Part shown: piece after piece, positions 26,926-35,770 of the stretch
How positions within the stretch are numbered: position 1 is the stretch's first letter
Layout of the letters: each line of letters starts with the position of its first letter
Assembly: GCA_900547035.1 (NCBI GenBank)
Contig: URFM01000004.1
Span: 52,381 to 116,380, forward strand
Length of the DNA stretch: 64,000 nucleotides
Direction of reading: 5' to 3'
DNA from: an uncultured Clostridium sp.
GTDB taxonomy: Bacteria > Bacillota > Clostridia > Lachnospirales > Lachnospiraceae
Made by a program: the position numbers and the translations under genes
Notes under the pieces: model-generated
Databases searched by the model: none
Told to the model about the DNA's origin: nothing
Seen by the model: only the letters and a program-made list of their open reading frames with translations

Positions 26926-27681
26926 TTAGTTTCCGCTTAAAACCTTGATAAACAATGCCGCCAATACCACCAGGACCACAGGGCGGACGATTTTCTGTCC
27001 GTCGTGGACCACCAGGCCGGAGCCGATGTAGTGGCCTGCGATGGAGCAGACCCCGGAAGCCAGTCCCAGGGGCAGCACCACATTTCCGTTGATTAAAAAT
27101 GTAACCAGCGCCGCCACATTGGAGGAGAGGTTAATCACCTTCGTCTGGGCGGAAGCGCTGCGCACATCCATACGGGCCGCTCCCGTCAGCACCAGCAGAA
27201 GGAAAGTTCCCGTTCCCGGCCCGTAAAAGCCGTCATAGGCGCCAATCAGCAGGGCCGCCGCCAGGCTGATGACAAACACCTTCTGCTTCGGCACAGTGCC
27301 GGTCTTTTCATTGTCCCCCATCCCTTTATTAAACAGAACGTAGGCGGCCACAATAGGCAGCACTACCAGCATCATGTGGCGGATGACCGAATCCGGCACA
27401 ATCAGCGCGATATGGGAGCCGATGGACGAACCCGCCATGGCCATGGCTGCGGAACAGGCCGCCATGAGGACCTTCCCCTTCAGGTAGCCGTGGCCCGCGT
27501 AGCGCAGGGTGGAGACAATGGTTCCCATGGTAGAACCCATCTTATTGGTTCCCAGGGCGCTGTGGGCCGGAACCCCCGCCAGCATATAGGCCGGCAGGGA
27601 GATGATTCCTCCGCCCCCTGCGATGGAATCCACCAGGCCGGCCAGAAACACCAGCGGACATACGATTAAATAAGCAAGCAT
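26926..27681 (-). CDS. TauE/SafE (TSUP) family sulfite/sulfonate exporter
   Basis: This 251-residue membrane protein has about eight hydrophobic segments and the paired TSUP motifs: AGLVDSIAGGGGIISLPAYM at the start and YDGFYGPGTGTFLLLVLTGA near the middle. The family exports or imports sulfite, sulfonates or other organosulfur anions. It lies 46 bp upstream of prmA in the run prmA-rsmE-desulfurase-thiI. The link to sulfur use is suggestive, but the substrate cannot be assigned. Confidence 0.9.
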   Translation of the reverse strand: MLAYLIVCPLVFLAGLVDSIAGGGGIISLPAYMLAGVPAHSALGTNKMGSTMGTIVSTLRYAGHGYLKGKVLMAACSAAMAMAGSSIGSHIALIVPDSVIRHMMLVVLPIVAAYVLFNKGMGDNEKTGTVPKQKVFVISLAAALLIGAYDGFYGPGTGTFLLLVLTGAARMDVRSASAQTKVINLSSNVAALVTFLINGNVVLPLGLASGVCSIAGHYIGSGLVVHDGQKIVRPVVLVVLAALFIKVLSGN

Positions 27682-27982
27682 TGCCTGATTTTCCTTTCAA
27701 AAAAGGCCCTTTCGGACCTGCTGTATCAAAAAAGCAACCTTTATATTAACACAGAAATCCAGCAGTGGCAATAAGAGGCAGGATTTTTTTGCAATAAAAG
27801 AGGGGGCCGGCGCATTATCTTAGTGAACGGATGAACGACAGGACGCAGATATCCGGCGGCAGAAACTCATTTTAAATTTCAAAATCAAACGATAACGAAA
27901 TTTCCTGATTGCATTACACCCCTCACACACCGCCGCCTGTATCTGCGGAATGTTGAAAATTACGAAAGAGATTTGTAAAATG
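27682..27982. other. Intergenic region, nothing identified
   Basis: This separates the TauE gene (minus) from the terminator of the Rpn-family gene. It should contain the promoter of the sulfur/PrmA run. I see no gene, repeat or clear hairpin in it. Confidence 0.5.
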
Positions 27983-28009
27983 CAAAAGGCGGGCACTTAT
28001 GCGCCCGTC
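27983..28009 (-). terminator. Terminator of the intact Rpn-family gene
   Basis: Directly after the stop codon the minus strand reads GACGGGC, a 7-base loop and GCCCGCC, then TTTTGCATTTT. The stem has one G-T pair. Confidence 0.75.
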
Positions 28010-28942
28010 TTAAAGCATCTTTAAAAGTTTTTTCGTATCCTCCGGAGGGATTCCCCAGGCCGCAGCCGCCTGCTCTGCCGTCAAGTGCAGATTATGCATC
28101 AGATTTTTGATTCCCCTCAGCTGTTCTTTCTCTACCGCTTCCGCCTTTAAATCTTCAATTGCCTTGCACACGTTTACTACCTCCTTGTCCGCCTCAATGG
28201 TTAAATTTGCCTTAACACTCGCATTTAATACTTCCACTTCTCTACGGCCCAATGCCAGTTCCGTTTTTTTCACCTCCAGCCACTCCACCAGTTTTTCTTT
28301 ATCGTTGGAGTATTTGATAAACTCCAGCACATCCCCCAGGGTCGTGTGAAACTTTCCGAACTCTTCCTCTTCAAGCTCCGATGGGGATATCAGATGGACC
28401 CGGTATTCCGGCAGCATCGATAAGATTTTCGGATTCTTCGTTATCATCATCTCTGACAAACTTCTGGGGCCGTCCCACGGTTCAGGTGAAAAGAAAACCA
28501 GAAGGGTAATCACTGGGATAAGCTTATCCTGTTTATAAAACCCGGAAAGAAACTCCCCGCTGTTATGTCCCTTATAGTCCTTCGCCTCCCTATGGCGGCT
28601 GGCCACCCGCTCCACCTGTTTCGCATACTGAAGCACATCGTACAGCAGGTTCTTCACCGGAGCCGCATAATGGACATGGCTCTGGTTCTCAATCCCCAAC
28701 AAAAGATAGGTCGCGTTTTCATCCTCCATCACCGCCAGTTCCTTCAGCAAATCCCGGTACTTCTGGACCAGCTCTCCGTTTCCGTCCACGCCATATGGCA
28801 TGGACAATTCTGCGGAATCCATCTCTCTTAACTGTTCCGGAACAATCACCTGCTCTCCCTGATACAGGTAAAAATTAAAAATATCCGCAAACACGCGGTT
28901 CTGCGACATATAGGCCTTCATGGCCGTATCTTCTTTTCCCAT
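28010..28942 (-). CDS. Rpn-family recombination-promoting nuclease / putative transposase (intact)
   Basis: This 310-residue protein is homologous along its whole length to the broken gene at 1444-2510 (YMSQNRVFADIFNFYLYQGE, LLGIENQSHVHYAAPVKN, SGEFLSGFYKQDKLIPVITL, MLPEYRVHLISPSEL, TTLGDVLEFIKYSNDKE). VPEQLREMDSAELSMPYG is typical of the Lachnospiraceae Rpn/PDDEXK group. The C-terminus carries NLMHNLHLTAEQAAAAWG, like the paralog. ATG 28942 follows AAGGAGG. The leader upstream is also homologous to that of the paralog. Rpn proteins are endonucleases linked to horizontal transfer by recombination and have been proposed to act in phage defence. The role here is unknown. Confidence 0.85.
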   Translation of the reverse strand: MGKEDTAMKAYMSQNRVFADIFNFYLYQGEQVIVPEQLREMDSAELSMPYGVDGNGELVQKYRDLLKELAVMEDENATYLLLGIENQSHVHYAAPVKNLLYDVLQYAKQVERVASRHREAKDYKGHNSGEFLSGFYKQDKLIPVITLLVFFSPEPWDGPRSLSEMMITKNPKILSMLPEYRVHLISPSELEEEEFGKFHTTLGDVLEFIKYSNDKEKLVEWLEVKKTELALGRREVEVLNASVKANLTIEADKEVVNVCKAIEDLKAEAVEKEQLRGIKNLMHNLHLTAEQAAAAWGIPPEDTKKLLKML

Positions 28943-28951
28943 CCGCTGCCT

Positions 28952-29095
28952 TCCTCCTTCATTGTACTAAACTTAAATTTCTTTGTAAAGGGTGTTCCGG
29001 CTGTTGAAATACAGCCACGATGCCTGCATGTCCAGGCAGAAAACGAATTCTTTTAGCAGGCTGAATGCTGCTGATGGGATTAGTTTATCAGATGC
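28952..29095 (-). repeat. Conserved leader of the Rpn-family gene, copy C
   Basis: Reverse-complement sequence matching 1293-1434. Shared blocks in order are CATCAGCAGCATTCAG, CTGCCTGG, a variable hairpin, GGAACACCCTTTACA, and AATGAAGGAGG. The copy contains the hairpin GGCTGTATTTCAACAGCC. Confidence 0.7.
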
Positions 29096-29129
29096 AGGAT
29101 ATATTCGCAAGTATATTTTCACCTTATCA

Positions 29130-29158
29130 TTGACATTTCTCTCCCTCCGTTTTAAAAT
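29130..29158 (+). promoter_or_regulatory. Promoter of the ABC exporter operon
   Basis: TTGACA (29130-29135), a 17-bp spacer and TAAAAT (29153-29158) form a near-consensus sigma-A promoter. It lies about 80 bp before the ATG and immediately upstream of the palindromic operator-like repeats. Confidence 0.75.
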
Positions 29159-29168
29159 AGTAAACAGT

Positions 29169-29206
29169 TGTGTATACAATAGTTGCTTTATACAATTATT
29201 GTATAC
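29169..29206 (+). promoter_or_regulatory. Two palindromic operator-like sites, probably bound by the operon's MarR regulator
   Basis: TTGTGTATACAA (29169-29180 region) is nearly palindromic. TATACAAT-T-ATTGTATA (29189-29205) is a perfect palindrome with a single central base. Both contain TATACAAT and lie between the -10 box and the ribosome site, a repressor-type position. The MarR gene at 32906 is in the same operon and is the natural candidate to bind them. Confidence 0.6.
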
Positions 29207-29240
29207 TTCATCAATCAAAAAGGGAAAGGACAACCGTACT

Positions 29241-30968
29241 ATGAACGAATTCTTATCCTGTGTAAAGCCCTACCGAAGGGAAGCCATTCTGGCCATCTTC
29301 TGCATCGAGGCGGAGACCGTATTTGAGCTGATTATCCCCCTGGTGATGGCGGATATCATCGATGTGGGAGTGGCCGCCGGAGACCAGCACTACATTGTCA
29401 TGAAAGGCCTGCAGATGATTGGCATGGCCCTCATCGCCCTGATTTTAGGCCAGGGCTACGCCCGTTTTGCCGCGGCCTGCGGACAGGGAGTAGGCGCGGA
29501 AATCCGCAAGAAGGAGTTCGCCAAGCTTCAGCAGTTCTCCTTCGCCAACACGGACCACTTCAGCGAATCCTCCCTGGTGACCCGTCTGACCAGCGACGTG
29601 ACCACCATCCAGAACTCCATCTCCACCGGCATGCGGCCGGCTTTTCGCTCGCCGGTCATGATGCTCACTGCCCTGGGCGCTTCTTTCTTTATCAATACAC
29701 AGCTGGCCATCGTCTTTTTGATTGCAGCACCGATTCTGGGTTTTCTTCTTTTCCAGATCATCAGCCGTGTCCGCCCTCTTTATGGCGTCATGCAGGGAGC
29801 CATCGACCAGGTGAACCGGATTATTCAGGAGAATCTCACTGCCATCCGCGTAGTAAAAGCCTATGTGCGCGGCGAACATGAGATAGAAAAATTCGATAAG
29901 GTCAACTCCAACCTGCGTACTACCTCCGAACGCGCCTTCCGTCTGGCTGCCTTAAATATGCCCGCCATGCAGTTCGTTTTGTATGGCACCATCATCGCCA
30001 TCCTTTTCTTTGGGGGAAGAATGGCCACGGTGGGCGGCATCAAGGTAGGCGAGCTGACGGGCTTTTTGAGTTATGTCATGCAGGTATTGAACTCCCTGAT
30101 GATGCTCTCCAACGTTTTCATGATGCTCACCCGTTCCCTGGCCTCCTGGCGGCGGATTTCAGAGGTCCTGGACGAGGAGATTGACATCCGGGACGATGAG
30201 AACACGCGGGATATCCGGGTGGAAAAGGGAGAAATCCAGTTTGACCACGTTTACTTTAAATATAAGAAGGAAGCCAAAGAATACGTCCTGTCCGACATTT
30301 CCTTCCATATCAAGCCGGGGCAGACCGTGGGCATCATCGGCCAGACCGGCTCCGCCAAGAGCACCCTGGTACAGTTAATCCCCCGCCTTTATGATGTGAC
30401 GGAAGGTCAGGTCCTCATCGACGGAATCCCTGTGCGGGAATACCCCATCCGGGAGCTGCGCGAGTCCATCGCCATGGTTCTGCAGAAGAACACCCTGTTT
30501 TCCGGCACCGTGAAGGACAACCTCCGCTGGGGTAAGGAGGATGCCACCGATGAGGAAATCGACGCGGCCTGCCATGCCGCCTGTGTGGACGAGTTCATCG
30601 ACCGCCTGGAACATGGCTACGACACCGAGCTGGGCCAGGGAGGCGTCAATGTATCCGGCGGCCAGAAGCAGCGTCTGTGCATCGCCAGAGCCCTCCTGAA
30701 AAATCCCAAGGTACTGATTCTGGACGACTCCACCAGCGCCGTGGACACGGCCACGGAGGCAAAAATCCGCCAGGGACTGGCCGACTGCCTGCCTGACGCA
30801 GTGAAAATCATCATCGCCCAGCGCATCACCTCCGTTCTCCACGCGGACCAGATTATCGTGCTGGACGACGGAAAAATCAATGCCATCGGAAACCACGATT
30901 CTCTCCTGGCATCCAATGAAATCTACCAGGATATTTACCATTCTCAGCAGGAAGGAGCGAATCTGTAA
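29241..30968 (+). CDS. ABC exporter half-transporter with degenerate ATP site
   Basis: This is a 575-residue type IV ABC exporter half: six membrane segments, then an ATPase domain. ATG 29241 follows AAAGGA; the frame is open far upstream without a start signal. Walker A is GQTGSAKST and the signature is NVSGGQKQR. The residue after Walker B is Asp in LILDDSTSAVD where the catalytic Glu should be, and the switch is Gln in IIAQRITS where His should be. These are the hallmarks of the non-consensus subunit of heterodimeric exporters such as BmrC or TM287. Its partner starts on the last base of its stop codon. Confidence 0.95.
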   Translation: MNEFLSCVKPYRREAILAIFCIEAETVFELIIPLVMADIIDVGVAAGDQHYIVMKGLQMIGMALIALILGQGYARFAAACGQGVGAEIRKKEFAKLQQFSFANTDHFSESSLVTRLTSDVTTIQNSISTGMRPAFRSPVMMLTALGASFFINTQLAIVFLIAAPILGFLLFQIISRVRPLYGVMQGAIDQVNRIIQENLTAIRVVKAYVRGEHEIEKFDKVNSNLRTTSERAFRLAALNMPAMQFVLYGTIIAILFFGGRMATVGGIKVGELTGFLSYVMQVLNSLMMLSNVFMMLTRSLASWRRISEVLDEEIDIRDDENTRDIRVEKGEIQFDHVYFKYKKEAKEYVLSDISFHIKPGQTVGIIGQTGSAKSTLVQLIPRLYDVTEGQVLIDGIPVREYPIRELRESIAMVLQKNTLFSGTVKDNLRWGKEDATDEEIDAACHAACVDEFIDRLEHGYDTELGQGGVNVSGGQKQRLCIARALLKNPKVLILDDSTSAVDTATEAKIRQGLADCLPDAVKIIIAQRITSVLHADQIIVLDDGKINAIGNHDSLLASNEIYQDIYHSQQEGANL

Positions 30969-32827
30969 TGGCCAGAAACACAAATTTCAGCAAACCAAAA
31001 GACGTAAAAGGCACACTGCTCCAGATGGGAAGCTACCTGGGACGCCACAAGCTGACCATGGCGGTCATTGCCATCCTGGTAGCCATCAGCGCCGGAGCCA
31101 ATATTCTGGGTACTTACCTGTTAAAACCGGTCATCAACACCTACATCATTCCCGGGGATATCCCTGGTCTGGTACGTATGGTAATTGTAATGGGCATCAT
31201 CTATCTGACCGGAGCCGTGGCCTGTCTGCTCTACAATCAGCTGATGGTCCACATCGCCCAAAAGGTGGTGGGCGAAATCCGGACCGACCTGTTCGCCCAT
31301 ACCCAGCGTCTGCCTCTGACCTATTTTGACGTACACACACACGGCGAACTCATGAGCCGTTTTACCAACGATGTGGACACCATCACCGAGGCCTTAAACT
31401 CCAGCTTCACCATGATGATTCAAAGCTTCATCAATGTGACCGGTACCATCGCCATGCTTCTCATTCTGGACTGGCGGCTGTCCATGATCGTCTTCGTTTT
31501 CCTGGGAGGCATGATGGTTTTCATCAAGTTCAACAGCAGCCGGAGCCGCCGGTATTTTATTGAACAGCAGAAGTATCTGGGATCCATCAACGGCTATGTG
31601 GAAGAACTGGTAGCCGGTCAGAAGGTGGAAAAGGTATTTAACCACGAGCCCCAGGATTTCGAGGAATTCTGCCGCAGAAACGAGGCCTACCGCATCGCCT
31701 CCACCAAGGCCCACACCTACGCCAGCATGACCGTGCCGGCAGTGGTGTCCTTAGGCTATGTCAATTACGCCATTTCCGCCTGTGTGGGCGGCCTCTTCGC
31801 CCTGGCCGGCCTGACGGACCTGGGAACCGTGGCCTCCTATCTGGTCTATGTGCGCCAGAGCACCATGCCCATCAACCAGTTTACCCAGCAGATTAACTTC
31901 CTGCTGGCCGCCCTCTCCGGCGCGGAGCGGATTTTCGAGATGATGAACCAAGAGCCGGAGATTGATGACGGAAACGTAACTCTCTGCGACGCCAGCGAGA
32001 AGGAGGACGGCACTCTGGAGGAAAGTCCCTCCTATACGGGAACCTTTGCCTGGAAGGTGCCGGACTCCCAGGGGAATACCTCCCTGGTCCCCTTAAAAGG
32101 CGATGTGCGGTTCAACCATGTGGTCTTTGGCTATACACCGGAGAAGAAGGTGCTGGACGATATCAGCCTCTACGCGAAACCAGGACAGAAAATCGCCTTC
32201 GTCGGCTCCACCGGCGCCGGAAAGACCACCATTATCAATCTGATTAACCGGTTCTACGAGATTTCCGGCGGCTCCATCACCTATGACGGCATCGACGTCC
32301 GAAGCATCAAAAAGGACGATTTGAGAAAATCCCTCTCCCTGGTCATCCAGGACACCCACCTGTTTACCGGAACCATCGCCGACAACATCCGGTATGGACG
32401 GCTGGACGCCTCTATGGAAGATGTAAAAGCTGCCGCCAATGTCGCCAATGCCGACTCCTTTATCCGCCGTCTGCCAAACGGCTATGACACCATGCTCCAC
32501 AGCGACGGCAGCAACTTATCCCAGGGACAAAGACAGCTCCTTGCCATTGCCAGAGCCGCCATCTCCCGGCCCCCGGTACTGATTCTGGACGAAGCCACCA
32601 GCTCCATCGACACCCGTACCGAGAAACTCATCGAAAAGGGTATGGACGCTCTCATGGAGGGACGGACCGTGTTCGTCATCGCCCACCGGCTGTCCACCGT
32701 GCGCAACTCCAAAGCCATCATGGTCCTGGAGAAGGGACAGATTATCGAACGAGGCAGCCACGAGGAACTGTTAGAGCAGAAAGGACGGTATTACAAGCTG
32801 TATACGGGACAGTTCGAACTAGACTAA
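30968..32827 (+). CDS. ABC exporter half-transporter with consensus ATPase residues
   Basis: This is the 619-residue partner half-transporter. Six membrane segments precede an ATPase domain with Walker A GSTGAGKTT, signature NLSQGQRQL, Walker B with the catalytic Glu in VLILDEATSSID, and the switch His in VIAHRLSTV. A 45-residue acidic insertion (LCDASEKEDGTLEESPSYTG) sits between the membrane domain and the ATPase domain. The pair is typical of heterodimeric multidrug or lipid exporters. One-base TAATG overlap with the first subunit indicates coupled translation. The substrate is unknown. Confidence 0.95.
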   Translation: MARNTNFSKPKDVKGTLLQMGSYLGRHKLTMAVIAILVAISAGANILGTYLLKPVINTYIIPGDIPGLVRMVIVMGIIYLTGAVACLLYNQLMVHIAQKVVGEIRTDLFAHTQRLPLTYFDVHTHGELMSRFTNDVDTITEALNSSFTMMIQSFINVTGTIAMLLILDWRLSMIVFVFLGGMMVFIKFNSSRSRRYFIEQQKYLGSINGYVEELVAGQKVEKVFNHEPQDFEEFCRRNEAYRIASTKAHTYASMTVPAVVSLGYVNYAISACVGGLFALAGLTDLGTVASYLVYVRQSTMPINQFTQQINFLLAALSGAERIFEMMNQEPEIDDGNVTLCDASEKEDGTLEESPSYTGTFAWKVPDSQGNTSLVPLKGDVRFNHVVFGYTPEKKVLDDISLYAKPGQKIAFVGSTGAGKTTIINLINRFYEISGGSITYDGIDVRSIKKDDLRKSLSLVIQDTHLFTGTIADNIRYGRLDASMEDVKAAANVANADSFIRRLPNGYDTMLHSDGSNLSQGQRQLLAIARAAISRPPVLILDEATSSIDTRTEKLIEKGMDALMEGRTVFVIAHRLSTVRNSKAIMVLEKGQIIERGSHEELLEQKGRYYKLYTGQFELD

Positions 32828-32844
32828 GATTCGGAATGCTTCTC

Positions 32845-32871
32845 GTAACTGTGAAGGTACTGAACAGTTAC
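32845..32871 (+). promoter_or_regulatory. 8-bp perfect inverted repeat upstream of the MarR gene
   Basis: GTAACTGT (32845-32852) and ACAGTTAC (32864-32871) flank 11 bp, between the ABC transporter stop and the MarR start. It does not resemble the TATACAAT sites of the operon promoter and has no T-run. A processing or regulatory hairpin is possible. Confidence 0.35.
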
Positions 32872-32905
32872 AAACGGATTTTCCCACAGAAAGGACCATA
32901 GAATC

Positions 32906-33382
32906 ATGATTGATAAACGAAATGCCAGAAAAATGCTCATACAGGTAGACAAAGCCCGCCGCTCCCTTCTTCAGCCCAGCTTCGCCAGGATCGGCCTGGC
33001 CTTCGGACAGGGGCACGCCCGGATCCTGGAATCCCTCCTGACGGAAGACCACATTACCCAGAAGGAACTGGCGGAGCGCTGCCAGGTAGATGTGACCACC
33101 ATGTCCCGCTCCCTGGATAAACTGCAGAAATCCGGATTTCTGCAGCGGCAGCCGGACCCTTCCAGCCGCCGTTCCTTTCTGGTCTGTCTGACCGAAACCG
33201 GCAGGCAGGAGGCTCAGATTGTCCGTAACCTTCTCAGCTATATGGACGAGCAGACCTGGAAGGATTTTCAGCCGGAAGAGATTGAACAGTTCTGCGGATA
33301 TCTGCGGCGGGTCCTGAACAATCTGGAGCAGGCTTCCATGCCCGTGGGGGAGGAGGAAACAGAAACAATCAAAACAGACTAA
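32906..33382 (+). CDS. MarR-family transcriptional regulator of the ABC exporter
   Basis: This 158-residue winged-helix regulator contains ITQKELAERCQVDVTTMSRS (helix-turn-helix) and the wing region LQRQPDPSSRRSFLVCLTET. It is the last gene of the ABC exporter operon and probably represses it through the palindromes at 29169-29206, with a transported drug or metabolite as inducer. It overlaps the convergent SRAP gene by 14 bp. Confidence 0.92.
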   Translation: MIDKRNARKMLIQVDKARRSLLQPSFARIGLAFGQGHARILESLLTEDHITQKELAERCQVDVTTMSRSLDKLQKSGFLQRQPDPSSRRSFLVCLTETGRQEAQIVRNLLSYMDEQTWKDFQPEEIEQFCGYLRRVLNNLEQASMPVGEEETETIKTD

Positions 33383-33893
33383 GCTGCTCATAGGGCGCTT
33401 CTCTTTTCAACGGCTCCGGTTCTTGCCCCAGGAATTCCCGGAGCCGTTCTTCATTCTTCAGCCACTCCTCTACCTGGTTCTCCTTTAGAATCAGCGGCAT
33501 CCGGGCATGCACCGGCTTTACCGATGGGTTTGCTTGGGTAGTCAGGATACAGAACCGCCACTCTTCCCCTTCCCACCGGCAGAATCCCGCCATATAAAGC
33601 TTTTCCTTCTCCGCCGTAAAGATATGCTTTTCCCGCTGTGAATTCCACTCGTAGAATCCGTCCGCCGGTATGACCAGGCGGCGCTTCAGCAGGCTTTCCG
33701 AAAACATGGGCTTATCCAGGGCGGATTCCGCTCTGGCATTGATGACCAGCTTCCCGCCCTCAGATGTAAAACCCCATCTCTGCCGGGCCGCGGATACCAC
33801 GCCGTTCTTCAGGCAGATTACAGGCGCACAGTCCGAGGGCCGCACATCCCTCCGCGTTCCTTTTTCATCCGTAATAAAATATCTGGAGCACAT
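33369..33893 (-). CDS. SRAP/YedK (HMCES) family protein, abasic-site crosslinker
   Basis: This 174-residue protein starts MCSRYF; Cys2 becomes N-terminal after Met removal and forms the thiazolidine crosslink with abasic sites in single-stranded DNA. Other family residues are present: NARAES, RRLVIPADGFYEW with the active-site Glu, and VHARMPLIL with the His. The open frame extends 219 residues upstream but overlaps pdaA on the other strand and lacks a start signal; AAGGAG lies 3 bp before the chosen ATG. It shields abasic sites from error-prone processing. It is slightly short for the family. Confidence 0.92.
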   Translation of the reverse strand: MCSRYFITDEKGTRRDVRPSDCAPVICLKNGVVSAARQRWGFTSEGGKLVINARAESALDKPMFSESLLKRRLVIPADGFYEWNSQREKHIFTAEKEKLYMAGFCRWEGEEWRFCILTTQANPSVKPVHARMPLILKENQVEEWLKNEERLREFLGQEPEPLKREAPYEQLSLF

Positions 33894-33949
33894 AATCTCC
33901 TTCACTTTCTCATATGTATTAGTAATGTTAAAAAGGCAGGACCGCCGCC

Positions 33950-34774
33950 ATGAAACCCAGACCCGTTCGCCTTTCCCTCTTTCTTCTTCTGCTCTCCTTC
34001 TCCTATTTTGCCGGCAGCGCCGCCGGCTATCTCCTCTCTTCTCCCTCCGCCAGTCCGCCCTTTGCGGCTGTTTCGGCCGAGGGAAACTGGGGCTTGAGCT
34101 TCCCACAGGAAGGGCAGCCTCCGGTGGCAAACGCCTCCGCGGAATATTTAAGCCGCTTCCATGCCTACTACGCTCAGGACACAGAGGAAAAGGTTCTGTA
34201 TCTGACCTTCGACGCAGGCTTTGAAAACGGCTGCACACCGGCGATTCTGGACGCCCTGAAAAAGCATGGGGCTCCCGCCGCATTTTTTGTAGTTGGAAAT
34301 TATATCTCTTCCAGTCCGGACCTGGTGCGGCGGATGGTGGAGGAGGGCCACATTGTAGCCAACCATACCTATCACCACCCGGATATGTCCCAAATTGCCA
34401 CGAAAGAAGCATTCTCCCAGGAACTGACCAGCCTGGAGGAGCTTTACACCCAGACCACCGGCCAGACCATGACCAAATACTACCGGCCTCCTCAGGGCAA
34501 ATACAGCGAGTCCAATCTGGAAATGGCCAAAGAACTGGGATACACCACATTTTTCTGGAGTCTTGCTTATGTAGACTGGCTCCAGGATGAGCAGCCCACC
34601 AGGGAGGAGGCCTTTGAAAAGCTCATCGGCCGCGTCCATCCCGGCGCCATTATCCTGCTCCACAGCACCTCCCGGACCAATGCCGACATCCTGGATGAAC
34701 TGCTGACAAAATACGAGGAGATGGGCTATTCCTTCCGTTCCCTGGATGAACTGGTCTCCTCTCAGACCTCGTAG
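33950..34774 (+). CDS. pdaA: PdaA-like polysaccharide deacetylase (muramic delta-lactam synthesis)
   Basis: The 274-residue product starts with a signal or anchor segment (LFLLLLSFSYFAGSAAGYLL). The NodB domain has LYLTFDAGFENGCTPAILDA, in which FDAGFENG matches the FDNGYENG variant of PdaA and not the usual TFDDG. Metal histidines are in HIVANHTYHHPDM, and YRPPQGKYSE follows. PdaA acts on N-acetylmuramic acid of the spore cortex so that germination enzymes can recognise it. This is the best sign in the window of a spore former. It overlaps the convergent SseB-family gene by 13 bp. Confidence 0.88.
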   Translation: MKPRPVRLSLFLLLLSFSYFAGSAAGYLLSSPSASPPFAAVSAEGNWGLSFPQEGQPPVANASAEYLSRFHAYYAQDTEEKVLYLTFDAGFENGCTPAILDALKKHGAPAAFFVVGNYISSSPDLVRRMVEEGHIVANHTYHHPDMSQIATKEAFSQELTSLEELYTQTTGQTMTKYYRPPQGKYSESNLEMAKELGYTTFFWSLAYVDWLQDEQPTREEAFEKLIGRVHPGAIILLHSTSRTNADILDELLTKYEEMGYSFRSLDELVSSQTS

Positions 34775-35634
34775 AAGGGTTCCATTCCATTGATGGCCTT
34801 CTTGCCCAAGTCAGAGTTTACCGTGGTGGCGTACAGGTACATCCCGGGCATATAGGGTTTGGAGATTTTTGCCAGTTCATTAAAGAGGGTCTTCTCATCG
34901 CCCTCATGGTCCAGAACAAACAGGCATCCCTTCCGGTCTCCCTGCATCAGTCCCTGGAGATAGGCCTTCTTGACCGGCTGGGTTTCCAGGTAAGTTCTGG
35001 CCTCCTCAAGAAACTTCTCCGGGCATTTTTCGATGCGGTGGAATGAAAGGGTTACGGTTCTCTGGGCCTGCCCCGGAGCGCTCTGGCCCTGCTGGCCGGC
35101 CGGCTGTCCCGCCGCTCCGTTTCCCTGGCCTGCCGCCGCCTGGACTTTCTGCTCCGCCTGGCGCTTCTGAGCCTCTGCCAGCTTCTGTTTGATAAAGGCC
35201 GCCTGCTGCTGTTTGATGGCGGCAATCACATTCCGCTCAATGCGGATATTCTCCTCAAAGGGATTAATCACAAAGCCGGAAGCATCCTGATCCCGAAGAA
35301 CCATTGCCGCGTAATCCTCGAAGTTGGTGGCGATCAGACGCTGCCCCTCCTTCAGTTCCCACTTCTGGGCGGATTTCCAGTCAGTGAATGCGGGGAGGTA
35401 CTTCTTTCCCTCGTTGTTAGCCACCTCAGGGAATGATACTTTTGTATTGGGCTGAAGCTTCAACTTCCCGTCCTCCCCGGTCTCCGGTTCCGGATCAAAC
35501 GATGCAGGGGCCAGAAAACGGGCTTTCACAACCTCCTGCATAAATTCCGCCTGACGCTCCGGCGTTGCGTTGTACTGCATCAGATGATAGGCCATAATCA
35601 GATCCTGATTTTTCAGCTCTTTAATGTCTGCCAT
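34762..35634 (-). CDS. SseB family protein with a Gln/Ala/Gly-rich linker
   Basis: This 290-residue protein has an SseB N-terminal domain (residues about 10-135: LIMAYHLMQYNATPERQAEF, and FINPFEENI-like GFVINPFEENIRIERNVIAA) and an SseB C-terminal domain (LSFHRIEKCPEKFLEEARTY to the end). Between them lies a low-complexity linker of about 45 residues (AAAGQGNGAAGQPAGQQGQS). SseB was named for serine sensitivity in E. coli and its mechanism is unknown. No signal peptide is visible. Confidence 0.85.
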   Translation of the reverse strand: MADIKELKNQDLIMAYHLMQYNATPERQAEFMQEVVKARFLAPASFDPEPETGEDGKLKLQPNTKVSFPEVANNEGKKYLPAFTDWKSAQKWELKEGQRLIATNFEDYAAMVLRDQDASGFVINPFEENIRIERNVIAAIKQQQAAFIKQKLAEAQKRQAEQKVQAAAGQGNGAAGQPAGQQGQSAPGQAQRTVTLSFHRIEKCPEKFLEEARTYLETQPVKKAYLQGLMQGDRKGCLFVLDHEGDEKTLFNELAKISKPYMPGMYLYATTVNSDLGKKAINGMEPFYEV

Positions 35635-35770
35635 GTCTCTTTCCTTTCTTTTGCTGCGTATTCTCCACGATACCCGGGCTTTTAATCTGTTCTGCCCCGT
35701 ATCCCTGCATGTTAGTATAGTCTAAAATCGTGATTTTTACAATCCCCGCAGGCAGGCTTTTCAGGGCTTT

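Noticed and set aside
33894-34550. Long minus-strand frame extending the SRAP protein by 219 residues
   Set aside because: It runs antisense through the PdaA-like gene, is rich in Arg, Pro and Trp from GC-biased antisense reading, and lacks a start signal. SRAP proteins must start with Met-Cys, which fits 33893.
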